Origin: Heterocephalus glaber
Taxonomy: Eukaryota > Chordata > Mammalia > Rodentia > Bathyergidae
NCBI RefSeq assembly: GCF_000247695.1
Contig: NW_004624778.1
Span: 9,979,868-10,043,867, forward strand
Reading direction: 5' to 3'
Length of the DNA: 64,000 nt
Positions 41,100 through 53,656 of the stretch are shown one piece after another. Numbering within the stretch: position 1 is the first letter of the stretch; the number at the start of each line of letters is the position of its first letter. Under the pieces are notes generated by a model. That model was not told the DNA's origin, did no database searches, and was given only the letters and a program-made list of their open reading frames with translations. The position numbers and the translations under genes are program-made.

Positions 41100-43085
41100 C
41101 AAACAAGTAAAGGTAGCAAAGCCATTCTGAAGTGAGGCAGGATTGATGTTACCACCAGCCAGGCTTAGAAAGAAGGCACCTGGGCCAAAGCTCGGTCCTC
41201 ATCTAGGGGATGCCTCCATGCTGTACTTTCTATGATCTCTTTGGAGCTCTCCTGTTTGGGGCTCAGCCCCAGGAAACACCTCTTCTCCATCCTGACCTGC
41301 TGCCTGCAGGCACAGAGCTGCATCTGTGCAATCAGATGGCTACCCTGGCCTAATCTCCCAAAGGAGTCAGCTGCATCAGTGTATGGATGCTACTGAGGTC
41401 TTCTTAGCTCCAGAGAGGCCTCCTGGAGGGAAGCAACCCATCTTTTAAGACTCTCGGGAGCAACCCCCCAACAGTGGGCTTACAGGTGCCACCACGAGAA
41501 GTTCTTGGAATTCTGGAGTTCTCTTGCTTTCTGGCCCAGAGTCCAGCCAGGCACCAGCAGTGCCTCCCTCCCTCAGTCTCAGGGTCAAGGCTGTCTTTGG
41601 GCTCTGCAGCAGCCCTGAGGGCAACTGTGTGGCTGGTATGGGCTCTCCTTGGGCTGCATCCACCCTGACATCCTTCAGAAGTAGGGCTGGTTTTGGGGAC
41701 TCATATTTTAATTGAGAGGCTATGAGATATTCAGCATGGCACATTCTGGAATTGGGGTATCATGCTTCCTGGCAATAGGGCTTTCCCCTGTATGGCTGTC
41801 TCACTCTCACTCTGAGGAAAGGCCTATGGAGGCAGGAGTCTCCCAGGCCAGTAGCTGGGGAGGAAATAGGGTGAGGCCTACTTTGTGGCTGTCTGGGCCT
41901 TGGGAGCCTGAGGCTCTGTTTGGCTGCAAGTTACTTCAGAGCACAGGGCCCCAGCTGCAAACCTGTGGCTTTCAGTGACAAGCCTGTTCTCCTCCTCCTC
42001 CTTCATCCCTCCTATGGTACGCATTTAATGTTTTAAAAATGAACACATTCATTGAGTGTCAGTGTCTTATTTTTCCACCATCAAAGGGCAAATCCTCCCT
42101 CCTCATGAATCTCAGCAGGTGCTGCTGGCACTCTTGCACGTGAGGTTCGTGCATTTCTAGTAGTCCTCCTGCTCATGTCCATCTCCTCTGATGTCCACTT
42201 TAGCTGCACAGGGCTGCACAGGCATGACATTCCCTGTATGGGGAGGAAAGAGAGGCCGCGATGCCTCCCTGTTGGCAAGAGAGACTTCCTTCCCTCTAAG
42301 GGAGGCAGAGCCAGGGCAGAGCCTGAGATACCGCTCTCTCTCCCTGGGGGTATCCTTGGCCATGTGTGGGGGTGTGGGAAAGGCATGATCATGGCACTCT
42401 GCTGGTTCTCAGCTTCACCATCTGGGACCCCAGGCTGCTGGGCCAGTGTGGCTGGATCACGGCACCTCCCTGGTACATCGCTTCCTCTCACTGGGCTAGG
42501 CCAGGATCAGGCCAAAGGCCCTGTCCAGGCTGAATAGATGCTGAGTGGTATAGTGGATGCAGGCCTGATGATGACTGATGCTGTCATACTCCATTCAGCT
42601 GGGGGAGGTAGTGGGTATTGGGTGGTGAAGACATAAGGTCAGTACAAGTTACCATCAAAGTCAAAATTTTAGTGTTAAAAGCATAGTTAGCTTATAAATA
42701 TATAGAGATTTATTCAATTTGCAAATGAGGGAATGAGAAGGATGATAATCCTAGTTGAAAGTAGGATATGAAAAAAAAGGTATATGCCTGTATGTATATA
42801 TACATGTTAATGGGGAAAATGCTGGAATAAGATGCTAAATTAGACACACAACTGTTTAATGTCCAGGGGGGAAATAAAACCATAACCTTCAGTGTTATAC
42901 TCTCCACTGGACATAACTCATCAGCTCTGGATCAGTTCTCTAGCAACAACACCTAATCATAACCATAGAGTCTGGGTCTTCTCGGTAGCAGATCAAACAG
43001 TGTGATGCTCCCCCAGAAAGCGAATGACTCTCAGGCAGTTCTGGTAGACCATGACCTACTATGACATTGAAAGGACACAGAGTAC
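41100..43085. other. Intron, no gene seen
   Basis: Unique-looking. An AT-rich part at 42630-42900 may be an old repeat that I cannot place. Confidence 0.4.
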
Positions 43086-43097
43086 CTTATTTCAAAA

Positions 43098-43150
43098 TTA
43101 TATATGATATATATAATAATACATATATTAAATAGTATATACATATTAAA
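43098..43150. repeat. AT-rich (TA)n-like low-complexity tract
   Basis: Imperfect TATATA and TAATAA runs. Confidence 0.8.
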
Positions 43151-43387
43151 CAGTAAGAGATTAAAACAGGGATGAGAGCCAGTGAGACCTCAAGACAGAG
43201 ATGGCCAAGACTGAGTCAGCACAGTGAAGCCACTGCCTCTGCCCCGCTTCCAGCCCTGTCTCATATACTTGGTTGGGCCTTGCCCCATTAAAACTCGGCA
43301 CCCCATGATGGATCTGAGTCCAGAGATTGGGGATGTCCAAGGTGTCTAGGGCTCCCATGAGTGTCAGTGAGGACCTGAAGGCTGATG

Positions 43388-43389
<2 letters not shown>

Positions 43390-43423
<34 letters not shown>
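43390..43423. repeat. (GT)n microsatellite
   Basis: About 17 pure GT units. Confidence 0.95.
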
Positions 43424-43424
<1 letters not shown>

Positions 43425-45320
43425 TATTCCTCTTGTTTATTATCACAGGGACTCTCTCTAGAGCTGTGCCCAGAGCTGATGGCTCTTAGTTTCCATCCAT
43501 TGCTTTTTCCTTGACTTTTTCTCATGGCCACACCCCCTTCCCAGCTACCACATACATATGACCCTGTCATGTAAGCAAACCCAGCTTCTCTGATGTCTAT
43601 AGGAGCAGCAGAACCTCCCCATAGAGAGGTCTCTAGCCCCCACCTTCCACCTCTTTCATTTGAGCCATGGCTGGCCCATTCTGCACCTTTACATGAAATA
43701 GAAAATGTTCCCTTCTGTTGGCAGATGCAGCCTAGACCTGGGACACATACATGACTACTTCAACCCCACTCACCCCTTGCTGGATACCTTGGTACCTCAG
43801 ACAGACATGGTGACCCTGTCCTTCTCCCCTACTCAGAGATGTCCAGAGTGGTCTCCAGGGCTCCCTTCAACTTCTTGGCAAATCTTTTTAAGTCCCAACA
43901 GCAGATGGCCCAACCAGTGACAGCATCCATTCTCAGAGATTCTGCTCATCACTCATGCTGGCCTTGTCTCACTGACCAGAGGAGATTGGTGGCCTGGACC
44001 GTCTGCTGTTGGGGGCCAGGGGAAGCCCATCCTGACCCATGGATTATAGGGCTGGTTCCTAGGCTCCAAATACAATGGCACAGACATGACACAGATTGTA
44101 CATCCTCCCAGGAGATGGAAATGGGGCTCACCTTCACAAGAGGGCATAAAAAACTGCCAACAGATTGTCTGGAGGGCTCTGGGGCTTAGGTGGATGCTAT
44201 GCATGTGCATATGTGCTTGTGTGTTTATGTGTGTGTGGAAGGGTTCTGAAGAGAAGGTGATGCCTAAGGATGTTGAGTTTGAGACTGGGAGCTTTTCTCT
44301 GGTGGCTCTGATGATTCTAGGGGCACAGAACAGTCTCTGGAGCACCTCCCCACCAAGTTCCCCAATTCTGCTTCTCTCTGCTGCTGGGCTTCATTTGTGC
44401 AGAGAGATAATCTCAATACATGCCCTGCAGTCAGTCTGAAAGTGTCAGCTCTCACCCCTGGAGTGTGAGTCAAGTGGCCCCTAACTCCTTCCAGAGCTTC
44501 TCTTCATCTCTAGACTCTTGCTCCCTGCCTACAGTTTGGCAGGAGCCCCTCAGGGTAATTAATAAATCAGTGTTTGCCTTCTTGGAAAAGTGATTTTTTT
44601 TCCCTTTGTAAGTGATAAGTGTTTCAGCAGAGCCTGGTGAGGTATCTGGGGGTGGAGGAGTTGCTTTTATTAATCTGTGCCAAAAAGACTGTAATATTGA
44701 CTCCACAAAACGAGGGGATGGGGCTAGACAGCCTCATGGTGGCACCTGCCAGCCCTGCCGTTCTGGCTCCATGAACCCTTGTCTGTAGGAGGGCACTGAT
44801 TCTAGGCCATCTGGGCCCTGTTCTCAGTTGTTTTGCCAAAATGGAGATATTGGGGTCCACCCACAGCTTCCCAAGGCCTCGGCAGTGAATGCCTGGGCTC
44901 ATCAGTTGAGGAGGAATGTGCTGGTAGCTAAGAAGGAAACGCAGTTTGGTGGATATTGTGCTGGGGCTTTTCCTGCCTCTGGCTGCTTTCTTGCTTGCAC
45001 AGGTAAGGTCGGGTGAATGAAAGGCTTTTCAATCATGTACAAGATCTGTGCACCCTCTGACACTCTGGCTGCACTTTCATCACAGGATGGTGTCACCATC
45101 TTCATCACGTCTGACATTTGTACAATCTGAGAGTTTACCAAGTTTACCAAATGTAGTCTTTCCATTTGAGATGAAAATTCTTACCTTGATGGGGTTGAGG
45201 TGGAATAACCATTATTGTTTTATAGGCTCAGAAAAGATAATAAATTTTTTCTCTTAGGGCCATTAAATACTGGAACCAGAATTAGAATCCAGGTCTCTTT
45301 TTAAGTTACCTATGTCATCT
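43424..45320. other. Intron, no gene seen
   Basis: Mostly unique. The part at about 44540-44720 is repeat-free with ATTAATAAAT and TTATTAAT cores, a weak regulatory candidate. Confidence 0.4.
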
Positions 45321-45322
45321 CA

Positions 45323-45429
45323 CATCCATCCATCCATCCACCCATCCATCCATCCATCCATCCTTCCTTCCATCCATCCATCCATCCTTCCATCCATCCA
45401 TCCATCCTTCCATCCATCCATCCATCCAC
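45323..45429. repeat. (CATC)n minisatellite with 20-bp higher-order unit
   Basis: CATC tetramers run for over 100 bp. From 45371 a 20-bp block of CATC units ending in CTTC repeats (45371-45390, 45391-45410), followed by a variant copy. Confidence 0.95.
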
Positions 45430-47490
45430 TGTTATGTTCTCATTCCAACATAGGTAGAAGTAGTGAACAGAATAGAACCTTTTGCCTGCTCATATTTGCT
45501 GTCTGTTCTGGGGAGAGTCTCCCTTTGGGGAACATGCTGTCCCTAGGGAGGAAGAGGAGGATGTACAAGACATGAAGCTCTCAGAGGAACACTGTGTTTA
45601 CACTTCTCACCACTTCCTTCTTCCTTCTGTCCACAGCAGACTGGATTTGGGTCATTTTGGGAGCCCTCCACCTTCAGATTTCTAGAACCTTTGGCAGGGT
45701 GAGGAGGATCTGAGTTGAGAAGAAGCTACATGCTAGCAGAGGGAAGGAAGGACACTGATGTTTTAGACACAGCTGAGCGCTGGTGCAGTTTGCAAACATC
45801 TTTTCAAATTAATTTCTCACAACAGCTCCCAGGGGCAGCGGGAAGGATGAGGAGTGAGGTAATCAGAGTGAGTGGGCCAGGTCAGGGAAACCAAGATTCC
45901 TGGCAATCTCATGGTAGTGAGATTGGGCCTTGTCAGCACAGATTCCCCTGTCTGACCAGCTCAGGGGACAATTTTCTTGATGTCATGCAGTTCTCAAAGT
46001 TCAGCATCCAACTAAGACAGATAACCAGGCCCCACCTCCAGAAAGTATCACTCAGCAAGTGGGCATGGGGGTTGGGGGTCTGTATTCAATCAAGCCCCCT
46101 ACTCGGTGATTTCTGTGCAGTGCTACGGGGCCACTTTTGAGTAAGGATAGCAACTTTTCCTTGGGACATTGGAGGCCTTTGGGAATGAATCCAGTATAAA
46201 AATGGCACTTAGCTCTGGGGACAAGGAATGTGTATAGGACTTGTAGGATTCCAGGACTTGTAGGAGAGAAACTTTGCTGTCAAACTCCCCTGAAGGCTGT
46301 GCAATACATGGGTATTTATGTGCTTCTCAGTGCCTGAGTGTAGATATAGAGGGTGGGAAGCAAGATCAGAACACCAAAGTGTGCAGGATGCTCAGGGCTG
46401 ACCAAGCAGGCTAACTGAGAGTGAAAGGGCTCATAAACAGAAACAGACCAGGATTCCCTGCCAGCCTCAGTTGCTGAGGCAAATGGTGAGAAAAGGAGAC
46501 GCTTCCAGTCTCAATCACTGAGGACTTCTGAGACTTCAGGATCAGGGCGAGGTGACTGAGTGCATCCAAAACAGATTCTGGAAGCCAAAGGTGACCTTGG
46601 AGGTTCTCTACTTACAGGGACAGGCAGTTTAGGACATACAGGCAGCTTTCTCCCCAAGACTATAGGCAACATAAAAATTCTGCTTACACCAGCCTGGAGG
46701 CTGGGATTGTCTAAGATTCAAGTTGGCACAAGAATTCTGTACAAACCTCTTTGCCATTCCTGATCAACATCACTCCCTTATTTGCCACAGAAAAAATATG
46801 AAGCTGAGAGCTGAAAATGGCCTGCTCAAGGCAATGCGTTATTTAGAATTAGAGCTGGGAGGTGAAAGAAGGTAGTTGAATAGTAAGGCAGCATTTTCAG
46901 AAAGGGCTTGGGTTTCCTGGCCAGGTGTACATAGTGACATCTCTGTTTTGAAGATCCACCACTCACTTGGTATATTAAAGGCTTGGGAAAGTGCAACAAG
47001 AAAGAATTCTGTTTAACTTTTTTCCATTTAACTTTTTAAACTCAGTGCTCCCTACATGGAACTGGATACTTCAGAGGTATAGAAGCTGCTCTGTCCAGTA
47101 GGATAGTTCTTCCTTGGGACGTACAGAATCTGCAGGGTGAGCAAGAGATCAGACAGCAAGATGATCCCACTGTGTTTCTAGGGTCTGCCTTGCCTGTGAT
47201 CAACGGCTCAGGAAGGACATGGGGTCGGTGCTAAATAAAGCTGCTCTCACCCAGGATGCAAGGAGCAAATGGATCCTCAAGTGATTTAGGCTTCTCAGAT
47301 TGGGGTGGAATATGAGCCTCTTCACCAAATCCCAGTCAACAACAAAAAGCAACTCTTTTGTAAGGTGGTTTTAGAATAAACCAAAGAAAGTTCCATTTCC
47401 AAGAGTGAGGAATAAACCTAGAGAACTCTGAGAGATGTGTTTGTGTGCAGAGGTGGGGGTGAGTGAAAATGTGACATCCCACTTAGTTGG
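45430..47490. other. Intron, no gene seen
   Basis: Contains faint MIR-like traces at about 45780-45920 and 46800-46870 (reverse orientation). No exon was recognised. Confidence 0.4.
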
Positions 47491-47499
47491 GTGCCCTGG

Positions 47500-47640
47500 A
47501 CTTTGGCACTCAATTTCCCTCATCTGGAAAATGGGAATATTATTTTGCCATAAGGGTGTGAAGATCAAATGCAATAATGAATGGAAATCACATAGGAAGC
47601 ATGCAGGAAATAGAAATGATTATTATAGGATATTTACTAA
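47500..47640 (+). repeat. MIR SINE
   Basis: 'tttggcactcaatttccctcatctggaaaatgggaatatt' then 'tgtgaagatcaaatgcaataatg' match MIR. Confidence 0.7.
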
Positions 47641-50600
47641 TCTGCACCTCCACCATCAATAAAACAGTGGATGATGAAATTCTTGAAAACAACAAGTGAC
47701 ATGGAAATTCTTCACATTTCAAAATGTTCTGAAAGTCTGCCTGACCAGATTCACTTTTGCCAGCTGGGTGGCTGTGGTTGAGAGTTAGGCTTCAAAATAG
47801 TGCCTGTCATTGCTCTGTAGATGAGTTCTCAACTTGATTCGTTCCTTGCTGTTTCCCGTTCCCAGAAGAGCACTTCCTCATGGATTACGTTTCAGTAGTC
47901 TTGAGGTAGGAAGCTGAGGTTCTAGGCCCAGCACCTTCCCTTGTAGCATGTGGCTGGGAGCAAGTCTTTCAGTCCCATGACTCTCAAAGTTTTCTATCAC
48001 ACAGATGGATCTCTAACAGACAGATCTTTCAGCTGGCTCTGAAAATTAGAGGCCAGGAATGGGGGTTGAGCACAGTGCCTGGCTCCCTGCATGCTCTCCA
48101 TTCAAGGGAAATGGCTGTGTGGGTGTGACTGTCATTGCTCTGTCCCAGCATCCTCATCCATCGTATGTGTGGGAACCTGAGCTTGGGGAGAGCAGGGGTC
48201 CTGAGGACCTCTGGGGAAGGCTTGGAGCACGGTTAGTCTGAGCAGCAGGTTCTCCACCTTCTCTTCAGCCTGAGCTCTTCTGCTTGGTCTGTGGAGGTTG
48301 AAATAAGTTTGCACACCTGACAGGTAATCACTGCTGCTTTCCTGCACCGTGACATGTGAAGAGCTCTGGATGTGTCAGTCTTCCTTTCCCAAGGTTGGCT
48401 TCCCCACTCACCCCCCCCCATGTACCTTCTCCATGCACACGGGAGCACATACACACATATAATGCACATGAGAGTACAGGTGCACACACACTACACACAC
48501 AAAAGCACACACACACATGACAGCACATGCACACAAACCTGCAAACATGTCTCATTCCTGCCTTTGTGCTTGTCCCCATGCCATTCCCTTAAATCTGCCT
48601 TTTCTCAAAAGTACTTGGGTTACTTCAGCCCTCTGCTTCCTGAATGCTCAATGGAGCCTTTGATGGGATTCACTTTGCTGCCTGGAATGATCCTTTGTGT
48701 CTAGCTCAGAAGCTTCTCCAACTAAGGCCCTCAATGTCCTCCTGTAGTCACTGGCTGACCATATTTGGTGGAAGTGGACAGGAACTCATAGTATTTTGTT
48801 GCTTGCCAGCTCTTGAAAGCCACTCTGGGGGGCTCTGTGTAGCTCTATGGCTCTCCCTGTGGCTGGGCAGTGGACACAGGCTCAAGAGAAGTTGCTTCAG
48901 GGAGCACACGTACAGGGTAATGGGTCAGTCCACTGGGGAGATCCATGAAGTGAGATCAAGGCTGGTGGACACTGGACTGGCTTCAGAGCTGAGAGTGACA
49001 CTGTCTCTTGCCTCTTCAGTATCTCTCCTTTTCAGAGCCTGGCCCTACTTGTCCCCCAGCTCCAGCCTGGGCCCATGGGAGAAGGAGGCATGGCCACTCC
49101 TGCATCCAGGACAATATACTTCTGTGGTATTGAACTGACAAAGAGATGACACACACCTGCCACTAGGGAGAGACTTCTAATCTTGCTTCCCTCTGCATCC
49201 TGCCTCCAGGAACCCAAGGAGAGCAAGAGGAATTCAGAGAGAAACCAGATGCTTCTGAGGCAGCCTCCTCTCTCCCTTGGTGCAGAGGTCCAGAGGAGCG
49301 TGGGCGCTGGCTCACAGACCCACAGTCACGTGGCAGCAGGATAAGCCCGTACAAATGTGGGGACTGGAGTGAGTGCTACTGCCTCAGTCTCACAGACACA
49401 TTTTTCCTGGGTCAAATTTGCTTAAATCTTAGGTCTGTATTTACGAGCGGCAGCCAGAAAGAGCATTGTGTCATGAACTCTAATCTCTGCTAAGAGGAGA
49501 GATCTGATAACTCCATCCTGAACACATTCAGTTGGAGAACTCCATGGTGTGAATGTTCCAGATCTTGTTCTGGCTGCAAGGTAATCCTGAGCTGAACAGG
49601 GGGCAGGTAGCCAGGCCCTACCTGACACATAGGAGCTCTTTCAGGAGGCAGGGTGCCCAAGCAGGAACTTCAAGCGGGCAGGCCAGAAGTTCCCGTTGTT
49701 TCTTCTCCTTCCTCAGTGCTTTATTTATTTTTTCCCCCTCAGGGCTTTAGAAATGAGATTTCTTCCCAAGCTTCATGCCCTTCCTGGGCCATGGTCCTCT
49801 CCCTCTTATCTAGGCAGGACAAGAGCTGTCCAAGTGTGAGGCCTTAGACCTGTTGTCACCCACTCCAAAGCCTCTCAGACCTTAATGTGTCCTCCAGATG
49901 TCTCAAACCTTGCACCACAAGGAGCCATCCCAATGCTCAGGGATACAGTCTGCTCTGCAGAGTTCGGTGGGGAGACAGTCCAGTAAGTAGGAAAGACGTG
50001 GACTGCTTTGGAGGAACTGGAAGGTCTCCAGAGCTGATTCAAACCTGCCTCTTCCACTCGATTGCCTTAGCCCTCCTGAGTCCTAGTTAATGTGAAGCTT
50101 AGAATTGCTAAGGCACCCAGTGCCTGTGGAGACCCAGGAGGCTCCAGGGGAGGTGCATGGGAGATGGGCAGGGCCTGCCTTCAGAGAGCCCTTAGCTCTT
50201 AGCTTCCTGCTGCCCTTGAAAGGCACACACTCTACTGCACACCAGCCTGTCACCAATTTCCTTCTTACAGGACCACTTTTGTCTTAACTGCAAATTCCTA
50301 GGGAAGGTGAGACAAATGGGGCTCCTTACAGAGGGGAAGACTTTAGTCAGGGTGAAACCATGGCCCCGAAGTGACAGTGTGCGTGTCTCGATTTTACCAC
50401 TGTAGCATGATGTTTCTGGAGCAGAAGCAAGTGGAGTCCCAGGCTGGGAATCTGTAGTTGTGCAGCCACCACATGGACTGCTTGTGTCTCCTGCCCAAGG
50501 CTGTGATAGTACTCTCCTAGTTTGCCAGCTGTCCCTGAAATTCAGTTGTGCTGGGTTCATTCTCTCCATGCCTCTCCTCATTCCTTCCAAACAGTCTGCT

Positions 50601-51650
50601 GCCTTATGTCTGAGGGATCCCTGGAGATGCTCACTGCTGTGGGCCACGAGTCTCCAGGGTCTGCTCCCAGAGCAAGGCCCCATTTTCCCCTCAGCTCAGT
50701 GCTGGGCACATAGCTACAGAGGAGGGAGTTTCTGCTGAGGCTGGATGGAACAAATGAAATGTAATCTGAGCTTAGTTTGAAGCATATTCATAAAAAACTA
50801 ATGGCCCAGGTGTGTTTATTTCTGAATTGGTCCTAATAGACCCCTACGCACATGATCCCAAATCCCAACAAGCAGGAAATCCACCGCTTCCTCCATGCTC
50901 CCAAAACAGTGCAAGGGCAGAGTGCATCCTGAGCACAGTCCCCGGGTATTTCTGCAAGAGCCAAAGGCTTTCGGAATCAATAAAGGAAGGTTCTCAGGAA
51001 TTTTACTACAGCTCCTTCTTTGAAAACAGATGTCCAGGTGGAGGATGCAGGGGGACTCTCTGAACATGGAACATTCAGTGAACGGGAACATTGTTACATT
51101 ATGGGGCTCTGCCCCAAGTGTGCTATGACGTTCACGCAAAGCCTCACTTAGCCTGTGGAGACGGCTGCACTGGGCCAGAGAATCTTGGCTATCAGAAACT
51201 CCGAAGTGTCATCCAGTCCACCTCTCTGTTGCAACTCAAGTTTACACCTAAAATCAATCCAGACTAGCTGAACTCCCATTTTATGGAGCTAAAGGGTAGA
51301 TTGACTAAAAGATGAATGGAAGGCAAGTTGGCAATTTTCAGTACCATGTTTGCTATTAGTACTTTACCCTGAACCTCCTAGGAATGGTACAGAGTCCTTG
51401 TGTTCTGAATCTCCAGGTGAGTGGGTGTCCGTCTCCACTGCTATTTGCTGTGTGCCAGGGACTGGGCCAGAGACACAGGGTTTTGTTTGGGGGGCTGTCT
51501 GGGTGAATTGTAGAACACTTAGAAGCATCCCTGGCTTCTTCCCCACTAGACGCAGTAGCACCCCTGCCCCCATGTTGACAACCAAAAATGTCTCCAGATA
51601 CTGCCAGATGTTCCCTGGGAACTATGCCATCCACATTTGAAATACATCAT
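47641..51650. other. Intron, no gene seen
   Basis: Contains a CA-rich low-complexity stretch at 48435-48540 and a MIR trace near 47925-47985. The part at 49400-49560 is repeat-free and AT-moderate. The frames here are chance frames. Confidence 0.4.
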
Positions 51651-51654
51651 CACA

Positions 51655-51830
51655 TCATTATGGTGCATACAGTATTAATGCTATATGTAGCCCTTTGAGG
51701 AATCAACTTTATTATCATCCTCACTTTACAGATGACTTTACCAGAGCTGAGGAAGTCAAGTCCCTTCTCTGCAGTCAGAACTCATACCTGAGTCTGTCTA
51801 ACTGCAAAGTCTGTGATTTTAACTGAAATT
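51655..51830 (-). repeat. MIR SINE
   Basis: 'tattatcatcctcactttacagatgac' and 'gctgaggaagtcaag...gcagtcagaactcatacctgagtctgtctaac' are MIR in reverse. Confidence 0.75.
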
Positions 51831-53610
51831 CCTGCTGCAGGAACAAGAAATCATGCACTCTCTGAAGCTCTAAGGAGCAAGGAACTCAGCTGGTATGCAC
51901 CTGGAAAACATTTAAGCTAGACAAGAGCTAGAGCTAATTAGTGGTGTTCAATGCAAGAGTCTCAAGCTATGAATTCCTTCCCTTCCGGGGTTTTGGGGAC
52001 TAGGTGGAGATGGGAAGAAGCAGTTGGGTGGTAAACCTGCCTTCCTTCTGCAGTAGGTTCTCTGACTTTGGGGCTTGTGTTGGTATTGATTGCAACAATA
52101 ATAATCCACTGTGTAATAATAATCCACCCCACACTCAATGGGTCAGAACCATTTATTAGTGCTCTCTATTTATGGGAAAGCCCAGTAGTCCTTTGGGCCT
52201 CGTTTAGGGTCAGTGGGTCTCACTCACGCATGTGTGGTTGCTGTTCTTGGTGGGACCCTCCTGTGCGTATCGCCTTGACTGGGGAAGCTGGGCTGACTTG
52301 GCTTTGTTCTCGGTGACCTCTCCTGGTCCAGCAAGTGAGCTCAGTCTTGCTCATTTGGCAGAGGCAGAAATCTGAGAGTCAGAGGTGGAGAGGAATGTGC
52401 AGGTGCTCTGAAGCCTAGGCTCAGGACCAGAAGAATAACTTCTGCCTTACCTTACGGGCCTAAGCAATTCACAAGGACAGCCAAGGTTCAGGGGTGGGGA
52501 ATAGATTCTGCCTCTTTACCAGAGGAGGTTTGGAGACAGAGAAGGGAGACAGAGAGAGGTCACTGAGGCCATGTTTGTGTTTGTTCTCTCATGGCTCTCA
52601 TCTGGCCACCATGAGGGAGAGCAGGAAATGTTAGCAGGCTCAGGATTCTGCAGAGAAATTCTAGCTGCCTGGACACAGAGAAGGTTTCCTGTCATATTTT
52701 ATGACTTGAGCTCTGTAAGGGTATAGACCTCCCCCACCCAGTCCCCTACTCCACCAGAGTGTGCCTGACACAGAGTAGGGATCTAATAGTGGCAATCAGC
52801 GGCTAAATGTGAACTTAACTCAATTCATTCACATCAACTCACTTCAGTGTAATTTGATTTCAGTGGTCTTTGTTGAGTACCTACTGTCTGTTGAGGTCAT
52901 CTGTAAGGGGTCAAAGACTTTGCTTGGTTCTCAGTCAGGACAATGAATTAAGTGTAGATGTGGCTCAGTAGGGACAACAGGGAGAGGACTGGAGAAGTCT
53001 TGGTAGTGCTGTCCTTCCACATCACACCTAGACTGTGACCACCTGAGCCATCTTAGGAAGGGCATAGCAGAGGCCTGAGTTGCTGCTCACTCTTTCCAAG
53101 ATCTTGGCATGATGTGGGCTGGGTGGATCTTCTGCTGATTTTCTAATTGGCTCAGTTCAGCCAAATACAGCGGGTGTCTGAAGTAGCCGGCTGGCTTCCC
53201 TTTTCCTTTGAAAGTCAGAGCTCTGGGAGGGAAATCTGAGACTGGCTTGAGAATCCCCACAATGCTGGCTGTGTAAGGGTGGCCAGGGCAGCAGAGCTTT
53301 TCAAAGCCACAGATTCTTAGAAAGAGGAAACTGCCTTCTGCCAGTCAGTGAAGTTCTCCTCCCCTGGGCCAGGAATGAAATTGGGCTTGGTGTTGGCTGG
53401 GATGGCCCCTGCTGGAGGCATTCCCTCTTCCTGCCTTTCAGCTTAGAGGAGGGTGAGCCTTAACTAGATGTCATTCATCCCCATCTTCAGCATTTCCTGG
53501 CCGCTATGAGTGGGAATTGGATGGGAGGTGAAGTGGGTTCCTTCTAGTCCAAGACATACCAGACCAGTGTGTGTGGCTTCTCACTGGGTGACGGTGGCAG
53601 AGCAGAGACA
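51831..53610. other. Intron, no gene seen
   Basis: A MIR-like tail ('gtgcctgacacagagtagggatctaatag') lies at about 52758-52800. The rest is unique-looking. Confidence 0.4.
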
Positions 53611-53611
53611 G

Positions 53612-53644
<33 letters not shown>

Positions 53645-53656
53645 TGTGTTTGTGTG
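53612..53656. repeat. (GT)n microsatellite
   Basis: About 22 GT units with two single interruptions. Confidence 0.95.

Noticed and set aside
45312..45575. 87-codon frame rich in Ile-His-Pro-Ser
   Set aside because: Translation of the CATC repeat.
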